A DNA stretch of 32,423 nt, taken from assembly GCA_950068185.1 (NCBI GenBank), contig CATMHL010000004.1, forward strand, positions 1 through 32,423, written 5' to 3'. The position numbers were made by a program, and so were the translations under genes. Origin of the DNA: an uncultured Pelagibacteraceae bacterium. Lineage in GTDB: Bacteria; Pseudomonadota; Alphaproteobacteria; Pelagibacterales; Pelagibacteraceae. Under the pieces are notes generated by a model. That model saw only the letters and a program-made list of their open reading frames with translations, had not been told where the DNA came from and did not search any database. Shown here piece by piece: positions 18,980 through 30,362 of this stretch. Numbering within the stretch: position 1 is the stretch's first letter; each line of letters opens with the position of its first letter.

Positions 18980-20746
18980 ATGAATAAAAATAAACAATCT
19001 CTAAAAACAATTTTTGTTGAGGCATTGGGGCACTATAGGAAAAAAGATTTTAAAACTGCTGAAGTTTTTTGCTATAAAATTCTTAGTATTAATAGTAGTC
19101 ATTTTGATTCAATATCTTTGTTGGCTAATATATTTGCGATAAATAGAAATTTTGATAAAGCAAAAGAGTTTTTGGAAAAAGCAATCGAAATCCAACCTAA
19201 AAATACAACTATTTTAAATAATTTAGGAACGGCACATAAAGAATTGGGTAAACCTAAGGAGGCAATAAATTTTTATCAAAAAGTATTAGAGATTGATTCC
19301 AATCATCCAAACGCCAACTTCAATCTTGGTATAGTATTTTATAAATTTAAAGAATTAAAAAAAGCAAAAAATTATTTAGAAAAAACTGTTAAAATTCAAC
19401 CTAATTACGCGTTAGCACATTTTAATTTAGGAAATTTACAAAAAGAATTCAAAGAGTTTAAAAAAGCGAAACTATCTTATTCGAAAGCAATTGAATTGAG
19501 ACCTAATTTTATAAGTGCACACAATAACCTTGGATTAATATTTAGAGAAATAGGCAATCCTCAAAATGCAATCAGTTGTTATAATAAAGCTATTGAAATT
19601 AGCTCTAATCATGCTGGGGCATATAGTAATTTAGGAAGAATATACACCGAGATGGGTGACTTTGAAAAAGCAATTAATTCTCATCATAAGGTAATAAAAT
19701 TAGAACCAGAAAATTTACTTCACTATTTTTATTTATGTGAGTTAAACAAGAGTTTTTTAGACTTGAAATTAAAAAATAAAACCGAAAAAATTTTAAATAG
19801 TAGAAATCCGTCCCAAAGTAATCTTGTTTTTGGAAATTTTTTATTATCCATATATGAAAGGAATGAAAAAAAATATAAAAAAGAATTTGACTATTTGACA
19901 AAAGCTCACAATTATTATTTTGAATTGAAAAAAGAAAAATTTGAACTAGGTGTAAAATATTGTTTTGATGATGTATTACAAATAGCAAATTTTGCTAAAG
20001 TAGAAAATTCAAACAAAAAAACTGATTATAAAATAAAACCAATCTTCATAATTGGTGTTCCTCGTTCTGGGTCAACTTTAATAGAAAAAATAATAGGATC
20101 TGCGAAAAAATTTATCCCAATGGGTGAGGAAATATCAATTTTCGAACAATTTATTCATAATAAAATACAGGAAAAAAAATCTTTAAATTTAGGTGAAGTT
20201 AAAAGTGTTAGAGAAGAGCTAGTTGATATTTATAAAGATAGAGGATTGATAAAGGAAAAAAGTGATTTTATTTTTACTGATAAATCATTAAATAATTTTT
20301 TTTATTTAAGATTAATAAAAGAAATTTTTCCTCAAGCTAAAGTAATAAATTGTAGAAGAAAAACTTTATCATCAATTATATCAATTTTTCAAAATAATTT
20401 AACAGATTTAGCATGGACGCATAATTTAGAACATATATTTAAATATTTTGACAACTATTTTAAAATAATCAATGAATTTAAAAAAAAATATCCTAATTTT
20501 GTCTACGATTTAAACTTTGAAAATTTTACCAATGAACCGGAAATTGAATCTAAAAAACTTATGAGTTTTTGCAATCTACTTTGGGATAAAAAATGTTTAG
20601 AATTTTATAAAAGAAAAGACATAGTTTCTAAAACAGCAAGCTGTCAACAAATAAGAAAATCAATTTATAAACACCCCGCCGATAGGTATTTACCATATAA
20701 GGAATTTTTAAACAAATATGGAAGTAAATATTCTTGGTTCAATTAA
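18980..20746 (+). CDS. TPR-repeat protein fused to a sulfotransferase domain
   Basis: Repeated TPR units (NLGTAHKELGKPKEAINFYQKVLEIDSNHPNANFNLGIVFYK...), then PIFIIGVPRSGSTLIEKIIGS (PAPS-binding loop) and downstream sulfotransferase-like region. Confidence 0.92.
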   Translation: MNKNKQSLKTIFVEALGHYRKKDFKTAEVFCYKILSINSSHFDSISLLANIFAINRNFDKAKEFLEKAIEIQPKNTTILNNLGTAHKELGKPKEAINFYQKVLEIDSNHPNANFNLGIVFYKFKELKKAKNYLEKTVKIQPNYALAHFNLGNLQKEFKEFKKAKLSYSKAIELRPNFISAHNNLGLIFREIGNPQNAISCYNKAIEISSNHAGAYSNLGRIYTEMGDFEKAINSHHKVIKLEPENLLHYFYLCELNKSFLDLKLKNKTEKILNSRNPSQSNLVFGNFLLSIYERNEKKYKKEFDYLTKAHNYYFELKKEKFELGVKYCFDDVLQIANFAKVENSNKKTDYKIKPIFIIGVPRSGSTLIEKIIGSAKKFIPMGEEISIFEQFIHNKIQEKKSLNLGEVKSVREELVDIYKDRGLIKEKSDFIFTDKSLNNFFYLRLIKEIFPQAKVINCRRKTLSSIISIFQNNLTDLAWTHNLEHIFKYFDNYFKIINEFKKKYPNFVYDLNFENFTNEPEIESKKLMSFCNLLWDKKCLEFYKRKDIVSKTASCQQIRKSIYKHPADRYLPYKEFLNKYGSKYSWFN

Positions 20747-20749
20747 AGA

Positions 20750-22081
20750 ATGACAATTTATGCTTTATCATCTGGACCAGGAATATCTGGGATAGCTGTA
20801 ATACGAGTTTCAGGTAAAAATACAGCTGAAGTAATTAAAAAATTAACTGGATCAAAATTACCACCCCCAAGAGTGGCTACTCTTAAAAAGTTCAATAAAA
20901 ATGGGAAGAAGGAGCTGATTGATGAGGGAGTAATCCTATGGTTTCCTGGTCCAAATAGCTACACGGGCGAGGATTTGGCAGAATTTCATGTGCATGGTAG
21001 CCGAGCTGTGATTAAAGCTATGCATTTAGCTATATCAAAAATAAATAATTGTCGATTAGCAGATCCAGGAGAGTTTACAAAGCGAGCTTTTCAAAATGGT
21101 AGAATAAATTTGCTAAAAGCAGAAAGTATAGCTGATCTTATTTCAGCAGAGACAGAAATACAAAGGAAACAAGCTCTAAAGATTATGAGCGGAAAATCAT
21201 CGGATCAATTTAATTTATGGAGAGAGCAACTTTTAAAAATTTTATCTCATGTTGAGGCAAAAATTGATTTTCCAGACGAAAATTTACCTAAAAATATTAT
21301 TAATGCAATACGAAAAACATCTAACAATATATTGATAGAGATCAAAAAAACTTTAAATGATCAAAAAGTCGGTGAAAGAATTAGAGAAGGCTTCAGGATT
21401 GCAATTGTAGGTCCGACAAATTCGGGTAAGTCAAGTCTGTTAAACTATTTATCAAAAAGAGATGTGGCGATTGTTTCAGAAATTGCTGGCACTACAAGAG
21501 ATGTTATAGAAACGCATCTTAATCTAGATGGATATCCTGTGGTGGTTTCTGATACTGCTGGAATAAGAGATTCAAAAAATGAAATTGAAAAAATGGGAAT
21601 TAAAATAGCTCTAAATCGAGCCGAAGATGCTGATTTAAAGCTGGTTATTGTATCAGCTAAAAACGTTAATTTTACAGGTGTTTTGAAGGGTCTACTAACA
21701 AAAAATGCAGTTTTAGTAGTAAATAAATCAGATTTAATGAAAGGAAAGTTTAATAGTAAGTTTAAAAAATACGAACATGTTTTAATATCGATTAAAAAAG
21801 ATTCAAATTTAAATAAGCTAATTTCAAAAATAAAAAATAAATTAAAAAATAAATTTACTACAGCTGAAGATATATTAATCACTAGAGAAAGACACAGACA
21901 AAATTTAATAAATTGTGTTCATCATTTAGAGAAATTTGAGAAAAAAAAATCTGCCCAGGATTTCGATAAAGCTGCTGAAGACTTAAGGTTAGCCACTAGG
22001 CATCTTGGCATGATAGTTGGTAAAGTAGATGTTGAAGAGCTATTAGGTAGTATTTTCAACGATTTTTGCATTGGCAAATAA
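20750..22081 (+). CDS. mnmE: tRNA modification GTPase MnmE
   Basis: TIYALSSGPGISGIAVIRVSG, AIVGPTNSGKSSLLNYL, EIAGTTRDVIE, C-terminal FCIGK. Confidence 0.98.
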   Translation: MTIYALSSGPGISGIAVIRVSGKNTAEVIKKLTGSKLPPPRVATLKKFNKNGKKELIDEGVILWFPGPNSYTGEDLAEFHVHGSRAVIKAMHLAISKINNCRLADPGEFTKRAFQNGRINLLKAESIADLISAETEIQRKQALKIMSGKSSDQFNLWREQLLKILSHVEAKIDFPDENLPKNIINAIRKTSNNILIEIKKTLNDQKVGERIREGFRIAIVGPTNSGKSSLLNYLSKRDVAIVSEIAGTTRDVIETHLNLDGYPVVVSDTAGIRDSKNEIEKMGIKIALNRAEDADLKLVIVSAKNVNFTGVLKGLLTKNAVLVVNKSDLMKGKFNSKFKKYEHVLISIKKDSNLNKLISKIKNKLKNKFTTAEDILITRERHRQNLINCVHHLEKFEKKKSAQDFDKAAEDLRLATRHLGMIVGKVDVEELLGSIFNDFCIGK

Positions 22082-22128
22082 ACTAGTAATCAGCTTGTAA
22101 ATCCATAGATCATCTATAAATTCGGGCT

Positions 22129-24003
22129 ATGAAAAATGATTTGTCATTTGATGTGGTAGTGATTGGAGGAGGACACGCAGGGTGTGAAGCTGCGGCCGCT
22201 TCAGCGCGAATGGGAGTGAACACAGGTTTATTCACCCACAGAATAGATACTATTGGTGAGATGTCGTGTAACCCAGCTATTGGAGGTTTGGGAAAGGGTC
22301 ATCTTGTTAAAGAGATAGACGCACTCGATGGAGTAATGGGTGTCATAGCAGATAAATCAGGAATTCAATTTAGATTGTTAAATAGAAGCAGAGGTCCTGC
22401 TGTGAGAGGTCCTAGAACTCAATCAGATCGTGCATTGTATAAGAAATATATGCAAAAAACGCTTCTAAATTATTGTAATTTAAGGGTTTTTTCTGACCCA
22501 GTTATTGAGTTTATTTTTAATAAAAATAAGATGATTGGGTTTCATACCAAGTCTGGAAAAAAAATAAATTGCAAAAAAATGATTTTAACAACAGGAACTT
22601 TTTTAAATGGTTTAATTCATATTGGCGATGAAAAGACTCCTGCCGGACGACATGCTGAAAAACCTTCAACTGGATTAAGTGAGCAGTTAAAAAAATTTAA
22701 AATGAAATTAGGAAGACTTAAAACTGGGACACCACCTAGACTAGATGGCTCTACAATTAATTATAATGATTTAGAAAAGCAACCTGCTGATACCAATCCA
22801 GAATATTTTTCATTTTTAACAAATAAAACTTACAACAAACAAATTGCTTGCAGTGTTACTTACACAAATAAAAAAGTTCACGAGATTATAAAAAAGAATT
22901 TAACTAAAAGCGCGATGTACTCTGGAAACATTAAAGGTGTTGGACCGAGATACTGTCCTTCTATTGAAGATAAAATTGTAAAGTTTTCAGATAAGACTAA
23001 ACACCAAATTTTTTTAGAACCAGAAGGATTAAACGATACAACAGTATATCCAAATGGAATTTCAACCTCCTTAGCGGCTGATATACAAGCTGAAATATTG
23101 AGTAAAATCAATGGGTTAGAGCGTGCTCGTATAATAAGGCCTGGATATGCTATTGAATACGATTATGTTGATCCGCGAGAGTTAAATCACTCTTTGGAAA
23201 CTAAAAAAATTAAATCCCTTTACCTTGCCGGTCAAATTAATGGAACAACGGGTTATGAAGAAGCTGCAGCTCAGGGACTCATGGCTGGAATTAATGCAGC
23301 ATTATCAATTAAAGACCAAGAGCCACTAGTTCTTGATCGTGCGCAAGCTTACATTGGAGTCATGATAGATGATTTAGTTACCAAGGGAGTAGCGGAACCA
23401 TATCGTATGTTTACGTCACGAGCTGAATATAGATTGAGTCTAAGAGCTGACAACGCTGATACAAGATTAACTCAAGTTGGTATTGATATTGGGTTAGTTC
23501 AAAATTCAAGAGCCGAAATATATACAAAAAAAATCAATAAAATAAATGAGTTAGGCAATAGTCTTAAAAGCCTTAAAATATCACCAAATGAAGCTGAAAA
23601 ATTTAACATAAAGATAGCTAAGGATGGGGTCAAGAGATCAGCTTTTGATTTATTATCTAGAGATGGTGTTACTTTCAACAAATTAAGATTAATTTGGAGT
23701 GAAATACCTCAAGCTACTATGAAAGAAGAAGAGCAAATAGAAATAAGCGCTCATTATTCGGGATATTTAGAAAAGCAGGAAGCTGATATTGTTTCATTTA
23801 GAAAAGATGAAAATTTAATGATACCTGAAAACATAGATTATAGTAAATTAAGTGGCCTTTCTAATGAGGTTAAGAGTAAATTTAAGCTTATAAGACCTAA
23901 AACTTTAGGCCAGGCGCTTAGAATAGACGGAATTACACCTGCAGCTGTCTATCTTTTGCTTTCACACGTGAAAAAGGGGTCCAAAAAGTTAAAAAGAGCA
24001 TAG
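22129..24003 (+). CDS. mnmG: tRNA uridine-5-carboxymethylaminomethyl modification enzyme MnmG
   Basis: [76 protein letters not shown]. Confidence 0.98.
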   Translation: MKNDLSFDVVVIGGGHAGCEAAAASARMGVNTGLFTHRIDTIGEMSCNPAIGGLGKGHLVKEIDALDGVMGVIADKSGIQFRLLNRSRGPAVRGPRTQSDRALYKKYMQKTLLNYCNLRVFSDPVIEFIFNKNKMIGFHTKSGKKINCKKMILTTGTFLNGLIHIGDEKTPAGRHAEKPSTGLSEQLKKFKMKLGRLKTGTPPRLDGSTINYNDLEKQPADTNPEYFSFLTNKTYNKQIACSVTYTNKKVHEIIKKNLTKSAMYSGNIKGVGPRYCPSIEDKIVKFSDKTKHQIFLEPEGLNDTTVYPNGISTSLAADIQAEILSKINGLERARIIRPGYAIEYDYVDPRELNHSLETKKIKSLYLAGQINGTTGYEEAAAQGLMAGINAALSIKDQEPLVLDRAQAYIGVMIDDLVTKGVAEPYRMFTSRAEYRLSLRADNADTRLTQVGIDIGLVQNSRAEIYTKKINKINELGNSLKSLKISPNEAEKFNIKIAKDGVKRSAFDLLSRDGVTFNKLRLIWSEIPQATMKEEEQIEISAHYSGYLEKQEADIVSFRKDENLMIPENIDYSKLSGLSNEVKSKFKLIRPKTLGQALRIDGITPAAVYLLLSHVKKGSKKLKRA

Positions 24004-24639
24004 ATGGATAAAACCATCCAGATAGCCACATTCAGTAGATTCACTCAAGTTTCACGTGAAACAATCACAAGTTTAAAAAAATATGAAGATATATTAATTA
24101 AGGCCAATAAAACACTAAATTTGATAGGAAATTCCACAATTAAAGATATATGGACAAGACATTTTTTAGATAGCGTGCAAGTCATTGATTTTATTGATAA
24201 AAATAATAAAACGTTGGTAGACTTAGGTTCTGGAGCAGGTTTTCCTGGTTTGGTCTTGGCAATAGCGTTAAAAGACAGAAAAATTCCCTTGAAAATAAAA
24301 TTAATCGAAAAAAGCCCAAAAAAAGTAAAATTTTTAAAAAATTTGATCAATGAACTTCAGCTTAATGTTGAAGTAATAAATCAAAATATTTTGCAAGAAC
24401 CAATAAAATTTTTTGATGACGTATTTATCGCTAGAGCTTTCAAACCTTTAAAAATAATTCTGCAATTTATACACAATAAAGCTAAAAATTGGAAAAAAAT
24501 TTTCATTTTTCTTGGAAAAACTGGAAAAAATGAATTACTCCAAGCTTCTAAAAGTTGGGATATTGAGTATAAGCAGAGGGTGAGTGTTACTAGTAATGAT
24601 TCGACTGTTATAGAAATTAATAGGCTTAAAAAAAAATAA
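24004..24639 (+). CDS. rsmG: 16S rRNA (guanine527-N7)-methyltransferase RsmG/GidB
   Basis: LNLIGNSTIKDIWTRHFLDSVQ, LVDLGSGAGFPGLVLAI; between mnmG and parA. Confidence 0.95.
   Translation: MDKTIQIATFSRFTQVSRETITSLKKYEDILIKANKTLNLIGNSTIKDIWTRHFLDSVQVIDFIDKNNKTLVDLGSGAGFPGLVLAIALKDRKIPLKIKLIEKSPKKVKFLKNLINELQLNVEVINQNILQEPIKFFDDVFIARAFKPLKIILQFIHNKAKNWKKIFIFLGKTGKNELLQASKSWDIEYKQRVSVTSNDSTVIEINRLKKK
24048..24063. promoter_or_regulatory. parS: parS centromere-like site (ParB binding)
   Basis: AGTTTCACGTGAAACA matches the canonical TGTTTCACGTGAAACA at 15/16; GTTTCACGTGAAAC (24049-24062) is a perfect 14-bp palindrome. About 0.6 kb upstream of parA. Confidence 0.93.
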
Positions 24640-24640
24640 A

Positions 24641-25441
24641 TTGAAAAATACTCAAATTATTTCAGTACTAAATCAAAAGGGTGGAGTAGGAAAAACCACA
24701 ACCGTCATAAACTTAGCAACAGCACTTTCATTTCAAAAAAAAAAAGTTTTGGTTATTGATTTAGATCCGCAAGGTAATGCCACAACAGGATTTGGCTTGC
24801 GAAATGATGATGGAACAAAAACGATCTACGATGTCTTAAATGGGATTTCAAGTTTTGAAGATACTATTAAAGATACCAAAATTGATAATTTAAAACTGGT
24901 TTCATCAAATGTAGATTTATCAGGTTTAGAAATTGAAACAGCTAGTGAAAATAGAAGAGCCTTTTTGCTTAAAGATAAAATAGAAAATTTTATTAATAGC
25001 CCCAAAAATAATTTTTCCTATATTTTTATCGATTGTCCCCCATCATTAAGCCTGCTTACAGTTATGTCTCTTGTTGTTGCGAATTCGTTAATTGTCCCAC
25101 TCCAAGCTGAATTTTTTGCGTTGGAAGGCTTAACTCAGCTCATGAAAACGATTGATAGAGTTAAAATTAAATTAAATCCAGAATTAAAAATTAGAGGTAT
25201 TCTTATAACTATGTTTGATAAAAGAAATAAACTTTCTTCGCAAGTCGAAGCCGAAGCTAGAGAATTTTTAAACGAAAAGGTTTATCATACGGTTATACCA
25301 AGAAATGTAAGACTTTCTGAAGCGCCTTCCCATGGAGTTCCCATTTTAATCTATGATAAATTATGTGCAGGCAGTAAATCTTATTCTAATTTTGTTAGAG
25401 AATTTTTAGAACAAGAAAATATATTGGAAAGTGCTGCTTAA
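24641..25441 (+). CDS. parA: chromosome partitioning ATPase ParA (Soj), TTG start
   Basis: IISVLNQKGGVGKTTTVINLATAL deviant Walker A, VIDLDPQGNATTGFG, FIDCPPSLSLLTV. Confidence 0.98.
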   Translation: MKNTQIISVLNQKGGVGKTTTVINLATALSFQKKKVLVIDLDPQGNATTGFGLRNDDGTKTIYDVLNGISSFEDTIKDTKIDNLKLVSSNVDLSGLEIETASENRRAFLLKDKIENFINSPKNNFSYIFIDCPPSLSLLTVMSLVVANSLIVPLQAEFFALEGLTQLMKTIDRVKIKLNPELKIRGILITMFDKRNKLSSQVEAEAREFLNEKVYHTVIPRNVRLSEAPSHGVPILIYDKLCAGSKSYSNFVREFLEQENILESAA

Positions 25442-25443
25442 TT

Positions 25444-26289
25444 ATGGAGAATCGTTTAAAAAAGGGTTTAGGTCGCGGTTTATCTTCATTATTAGGAGAC
25501 TCATCAAGAAAATTTAGCACAAACAAAGTTTCAATAAAAGATATAAATGGAAATAAACTTCAACCAAGAAAACATTTTGATAAAGGTAGCTTGGAGGAAT
25601 TAACCAATTCTATAAAGCAACAAGGTGTTATTCAACCGATTGTTGTTCGACCTGATAAGTCCTCAGAAGGGAAATATGAAATTGTAGCAGGCGAACGGAG
25701 ATGGTTAGCTTCTCAAAATGCTGGTCTACATGAGGTTCCGGTAATTGTTTTAGATATAGATGATGTTAAGTCATTGGAGTTTGCCATTGTTGAAAATGTA
25801 CAGAGGCAAGATTTAAATCCAATTGAAGAAGCCAGGGGGTACCAACGATTAATTGATGATTTCAGTTATAATCAAGAAAAATTATCCCAATTTATTGGAA
25901 AAAGCAGAAGTTATATTGCTAATTCTTTAAGATTATTATCTCTTCCAGAAGAAGTTCTTTTAATGGTCAGTCAAGGAGATTTGTCGGCAGGACACGCTAG
26001 ACCATTAATTGGATTGAATAATGCATTTGATATTGCAAAAAAAATAATACAAAAAAAACTTTCAGTAAGACAATCAGAAATTTTGGTAAGACAATTTAAA
26101 AATAAAAAATTTAAATTGGTTTCTAAAAAAGATCCTAATATTCTTGACTTACAGAAAATTTTAGAAGAGAAAGTTGGATTAACTGTTTCTATTAATAACA
26201 AAAAAAATAACTCAGGAACAATTTCATTTGAATACCAAAATCTAGACCAACTTAATAGATTAATTGATACAATTAAGAAAAATTATTAG
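25444..26289 (+). CDS. parB: chromosome partitioning protein ParB (Spo0J)
   Basis: KKGLGRGLSSLLGD, GVIQPIVVRPD, YEIVAGERRWLAS, ENVQRQDLNPIEEARGYQRL, SAGHARPLIGL. Confidence 0.98.
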   Translation: MENRLKKGLGRGLSSLLGDSSRKFSTNKVSIKDINGNKLQPRKHFDKGSLEELTNSIKQQGVIQPIVVRPDKSSEGKYEIVAGERRWLASQNAGLHEVPVIVLDIDDVKSLEFAIVENVQRQDLNPIEEARGYQRLIDDFSYNQEKLSQFIGKSRSYIANSLRLLSLPEEVLLMVSQGDLSAGHARPLIGLNNAFDIAKKIIQKKLSVRQSEILVRQFKNKKFKLVSKKDPNILDLQKILEEKVGLTVSINNKKNNSGTISFEYQNLDQLNRLIDTIKKNY

Positions 26290-27292
26290 CTTTTTTGCAA
26301 ATTTTAGAAAAAAAATTGAAGAAAATAACTTTTGATATTTGAGGATTTTTTTTACATAAAAGTTCTATATTATTAATTTCATCAATAATTTTTTTTAGAT
26401 TGTTTAAACTCCAAATAGACAATTGTTTTTTTAGCAGAGGTTTTTCTTTCCAAAAAACCGTTGGTTTAATAGCATTAATAAAATTATCCACATTGTTTGA
26501 TTTATTTTCTTTTGCTTTAATTTTAATTAAACGTTGAATTTTATTACTTAAAATTCTTAATAACAATATTTGGTTTACAGTGTTAACATAAAGTTCTGAT
26601 ATAATTTTTTTATATTGTGTGATATTTCCACATAAACATTCATTAATAAAAATATCAGATTTATAATCACCAGAAAAATTAATTAAAGATATTATATCAG
26701 TAAGTTCTAGTTTTTTTTTATTTAGTGAGTATGAATGAATTTTTCCGATTTCGTTTCTCAAATTATTGCGATCAGAATTAGATTTTTCGATTAATAAATT
26801 TATTGCTTCTTGTGATAGCATTATATTATTTTTTTTAAGTTCTAATTGCGCAATCACTTCTAAATCTTTTTCACTATCTAAATAACATGGTATGCAGATT
26901 GCTTTTTTATTTGCTTCAAAAAAATTTCTCAATTTAGATCTTTTTTCTAGAATTCCAGAAAAAATTATTAAAAATACATTTTCTGGATATTTGTCGTAAA
27001 TATCACTTATTTTTTTAATTATTTTATCTGTAGCTTCGTAGATAGTTATTATTTTTTTGTTGCTAAATAATGATCCAGTATAAATCAAATTGTAATAATT
27101 TTCTTCATCATCCAGTATTTCATCTTCATATAAAAATAGAATTTCTGCATTGTTGCTTCCTTGCTCTATCCCCGTTTTAATAAATTTTCTAATATCTTTT
27201 TTTAATCCTAGATTTTCTCCATATAACAAAAAGAAATTATATTTTGATAAATTTGACTTATTTTTTTGTACTTCATAACTTTTTATTATCAT
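26273..27292 (-). CDS. holA: DNA polymerase III delta subunit
   Basis: YNFFLLYGENLGLKKDIRKFIK, FLIIFSGILEKRSKLRNFFE; divergent sequence but position parB-holA-lptE-leuS is conserved in alphaproteobacteria. Confidence 0.88.
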   Translation of the reverse strand: MIIKSYEVQKNKSNLSKYNFFLLYGENLGLKKDIRKFIKTGIEQGSNNAEILFLYEDEILDDEENYYNLIYTGSLFSNKKIITIYEATDKIIKKISDIYDKYPENVFLIIFSGILEKRSKLRNFFEANKKAICIPCYLDSEKDLEVIAQLELKKNNIMLSQEAINLLIEKSNSDRNNLRNEIGKIHSYSLNKKKLELTDIISLINFSGDYKSDIFINECLCGNITQYKKIISELYVNTVNQILLLRILSNKIQRLIKIKAKENKSNNVDNFINAIKPTVFWKEKPLLKKQLSIWSLNNLKKIIDEINNIELLCKKNPQISKVIFFNFFSKICKKANNFS

Positions 27293-27780
27293 TTTGTTTG
27301 AATAATATGCGACATTTTAATTAATAAATCTTGATATGTTTTATTTATTAGATCTTTTATGGATTTGTTTTCTAATTTTATTGTTTCAGAGTGTAGATCT
27401 TGTACTTTATACATGGAAGAGTAGGAAAAATTCTGATTTAATACTTCATCGTTTGTCAAATAATCTTTTATTATAATGTCACTATTTAAAATAATCCTAT
27501 ACTCTAATATTTTTCCTGTACTATCCTTAACCGTCGCGTCTTTATTTTTTGTTGTATCAATCGTGATGGTAACGCTCTGTGCTTCCGCATTGTTTTGATT
27601 AGATTTGAACAAATTATATAATTTGTAATAAATTTGTCTTCCCAATTTTTTATTTGATTTTATTGAATAATCAACAATTTTAAATTGTAAATTTGTTGTA
27701 TAAATAGGTTTATATCCAGCGCACGCATTAATGAAAGTCAGAAAAATAATTGCAATAATAATATAAGTTATTTTCTTCAT
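27289..27780 (-). CDS. lptE: LPS-assembly lipoprotein LptE-like
   Basis: Lipobox signal peptide ([17 protein letters not shown]); GYKPIY start of mature part; directly downstream of leuS. Confidence 0.8.
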   Translation of the reverse strand: MKKITYIIIAIIFLTFINACAGYKPIYTTNLQFKIVDYSIKSNKKLGRQIYYKLYNLFKSNQNNAEAQSVTITIDTTKNKDATVKDSTGKILEYRIILNSDIIIKDYLTNDEVLNQNFSYSSMYKVQDLHSETIKLENKSIKDLINKTYQDLLIKMSHIIQTK

Positions 27781-30317
27781 TTTTTTGTTATGAAGTTTAC
27801 TAGCTTATTTTTAATATAAATATTCTTTATTATTGATGTATTTCCTATATATTTTGAAACATTATCAATCTCTTTCGATTTATTAATAATTATTACTTCT
27901 TTTGAGTTTATTGGCATTTCTAATATGCCTCTTTTTTTACCATCTACTTGTATTACAATAGTGCAATTGTCCTCTTTTAACAATTTGGAGTTATACTTAG
28001 GCCAATAAAATTTTTTATTTATTTTTTCACAACATTCGTGGGCTAAGTGTGGAATAAGAGGCATCAATAGCATGGTTATTTTTTCCCATTCATTTTTTAG
28101 AGTTTTATTTGAGGTTTTGTTATTAATAACATGATCGTAAAATAAATTATATATTTCATGCATATTGGCTATTACGACATTATACTGAAAATTATCTAGG
28201 TTTTTAGTTACGTTATAAACCGTTTTATTCACAGCTTTTTGTAGAGTTATACTCTTGGGTTTTGAAGTTGCGTCTTTCTTGTTTAATATTTCATTATTTA
28301 ATTTCCAAAGTTTCTGAATAAATTTAAAAGCAGCAGAGACACCCTCAAGCGACCATTGGACGTCTCTTTCTGGCGGGCTATCTGATAACATAAACCATCT
28401 AATCGAGTCCGCTCCGTAGGCATTAATCATTTCCTCAGGATCTACGATATTTTTTCTTGATTTGGACATAGCTTCAGATGGTCCCACCAGAACTTTCCTT
28501 TTGTCTTTTTTCGTAATAAAATTTCCATCAGAATTTTTTTCAACTTGATCTGGATATAACCATTGATTCTGTTCATTTTTATAGGTTTCGTGGCAAACCA
28601 TTCCTTGAGTGAATAGACTCTTAAATGGTTCAATGTAATTAAACTTTTTATTATTAAAAGCTAATGCTCTCATGAAAAATCTAGAATAAAGTAAATGTAA
28701 TATTGCATGTTCCACTCCTCCAATATATTGATCTACAGGCATCCAATATTTAACATCACTTAATTTGTACCCATACTCTTCATGCTTAGGTGAACAGAAT
28801 CTTACAAAATACCATGAAGAATCAACAAATGTATCCAAAGTATCTGTTTCTCTAATTACTTTTTCTCCCGAAGGAAGTTTTGTGTGTTTCCAGCTTGGAT
28901 GTTTTTCTAGAGGATTTCCCGATGTATTGAGGTCGACATTATCGGGAAGCAATACTGGTAAGTCTTTTTTTTTAACAGGGATTGCGTCTCCCTTTTTGTT
29001 GTAAACTATAGGAATAGGACAGCCCCAATATCTTTGTCTAGAAACACCCCAGTCCTTAAGTCTAAATGTAATCTTTTTTTTTCCTAATTTTTTTTTTGTA
29101 ATTACTTTAATTATTTTTTTTATAGCTTGATTAACAGTAAGATTATTTAAAAAACTAGAATTAAATAATATCCCATCTTCTGTATATGCTTCACTTTTTA
29201 TAACAAATTTAGTAGCCTCTATATTCCTAGGTTTAACTACGGGTAGTACTTTTAAATTATATTTGTTTGCAAAATCTAAATCTCGTTGATCATGTGCGGG
29301 ACAACCAAATATTGCACCTGTCCCATAGTCCATTAAGACAAAGTTTGCAATATAAATAGGAAGTTTAATTTTTTTATCTAAAGGGTGTAATGCAAATAAG
29401 CCAGTATTAAAACCAATTTTTTCAGCATTTGCTAAAGCTTCTTCTGTAGTTCCTATTTTTGAACATTCTGATTTAAAAGAAAGAAAATTACTATTTTTTT
29501 CAAAAATTTTTGTAGCTGGATGATCAAGTGAAAGTGCAATAAAAGAAGCACCGAATATTGTATCTGGTCTTGTTGTAAAAATTTTTATTTTTCTCAATTT
29601 ATTCTTCCTATCAATTTTAAAATCTATTTCACAACCGTATGATTTTCCTATCCAATTTTTTTGCATTAGCTTGACTTTATCAGGCCAATTTTTCAATTTT
29701 TTCAGCTCATCTAATAAATTTTGTGAAAATTTTTTGATATTAAAAAACCATTGTGAGAGTTTTTTTCTTTCGACTGCTATACCTGAACGCCAGCCCTTTC
29801 CATCAATCACTTGTTCATTAGCTAAAACTGTTTGTTCAGCAGGATCCCAATTTACATATGTATCTTTTTTGTAAACTAAATTTTTTTTAAATAATTCTAA
29901 AAAAAATTCTTGTTGATGCTGATAGTATTTAGGATCACAAGTAGATATTTCACGATCCCAATCTAACGAAAGACCAAGAAGTTTTAATTGCTTTTTCATG
30001 ATTTCTATATTTTTTTTGGTCCAATCTTTAGGATGGAGATTATTTTCCCGGGCGGCATTTTCAGCGGGTAATCCAAATGAGTCCCAACCCATCGGATGTA
30101 AAACATTAAAACCTCGAAGTTTTTTGTACCGAGCTAGAACATCCCCAATAGTATAATTTCGTATATGTCCCATGTGAATTTTTCCTGATGGATATGGAAA
30201 CATCTCTAGGCAATAAAATTTTTTTTTGTTTTTATCTAAAGTGGCAGCATCAGTTTTTTTTGAGGCCCAAACGTTTTGCCATTTTTCTTCAACATTTTTT
30301 ATATTGTATCTTTCCAT
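27777..30317 (-). CDS. leuS: leucyl-tRNA synthetase
   Basis: [64 protein letters not shown] (KMSKS), [15 protein letters not shown]. Confidence 0.99.
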   Translation of the reverse strand: MERYNIKNVEEKWQNVWASKKTDAATLDKNKKKFYCLEMFPYPSGKIHMGHIRNYTIGDVLARYKKLRGFNVLHPMGWDSFGLPAENAARENNLHPKDWTKKNIEIMKKQLKLLGLSLDWDREISTCDPKYYQHQQEFFLELFKKNLVYKKDTYVNWDPAEQTVLANEQVIDGKGWRSGIAVERKKLSQWFFNIKKFSQNLLDELKKLKNWPDKVKLMQKNWIGKSYGCEIDFKIDRKNKLRKIKIFTTRPDTIFGASFIALSLDHPATKIFEKNSNFLSFKSECSKIGTTEEALANAEKIGFNTGLFALHPLDKKIKLPIYIANFVLMDYGTGAIFGCPAHDQRDLDFANKYNLKVLPVVKPRNIEATKFVIKSEAYTEDGILFNSSFLNNLTVNQAIKKIIKVITKKKLGKKKITFRLKDWGVSRQRYWGCPIPIVYNKKGDAIPVKKKDLPVLLPDNVDLNTSGNPLEKHPSWKHTKLPSGEKVIRETDTLDTFVDSSWYFVRFCSPKHEEYGYKLSDVKYWMPVDQYIGGVEHAILHLLYSRFFMRALAFNNKKFNYIEPFKSLFTQGMVCHETYKNEQNQWLYPDQVEKNSDGNFITKKDKRKVLVGPSEAMSKSRKNIVDPEEMINAYGADSIRWFMLSDSPPERDVQWSLEGVSAAFKFIQKLWKLNNEILNKKDATSKPKSITLQKAVNKTVYNVTKNLDNFQYNVVIANMHEIYNLFYDHVINNKTSNKTLKNEWEKITMLLMPLIPHLAHECCEKINKKFYWPKYNSKLLKEDNCTIVIQVDGKKRGILEMPINSKEVIIINKSKEIDNVSKYIGNTSIIKNIYIKNKLVNFITKK

Positions 30318-30362
30318 GGCTTAAAAAATTTAGTTTTTTTTGAATGCAGGTTAATTATTGCG

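Noticed and set aside
24727-24752. Long A-run in parA as a programmed frameshift/slippage site
   Set aside because: Poly-A and poly-T runs are everywhere in this AT-rich sequence, and the parA frame continues normally.
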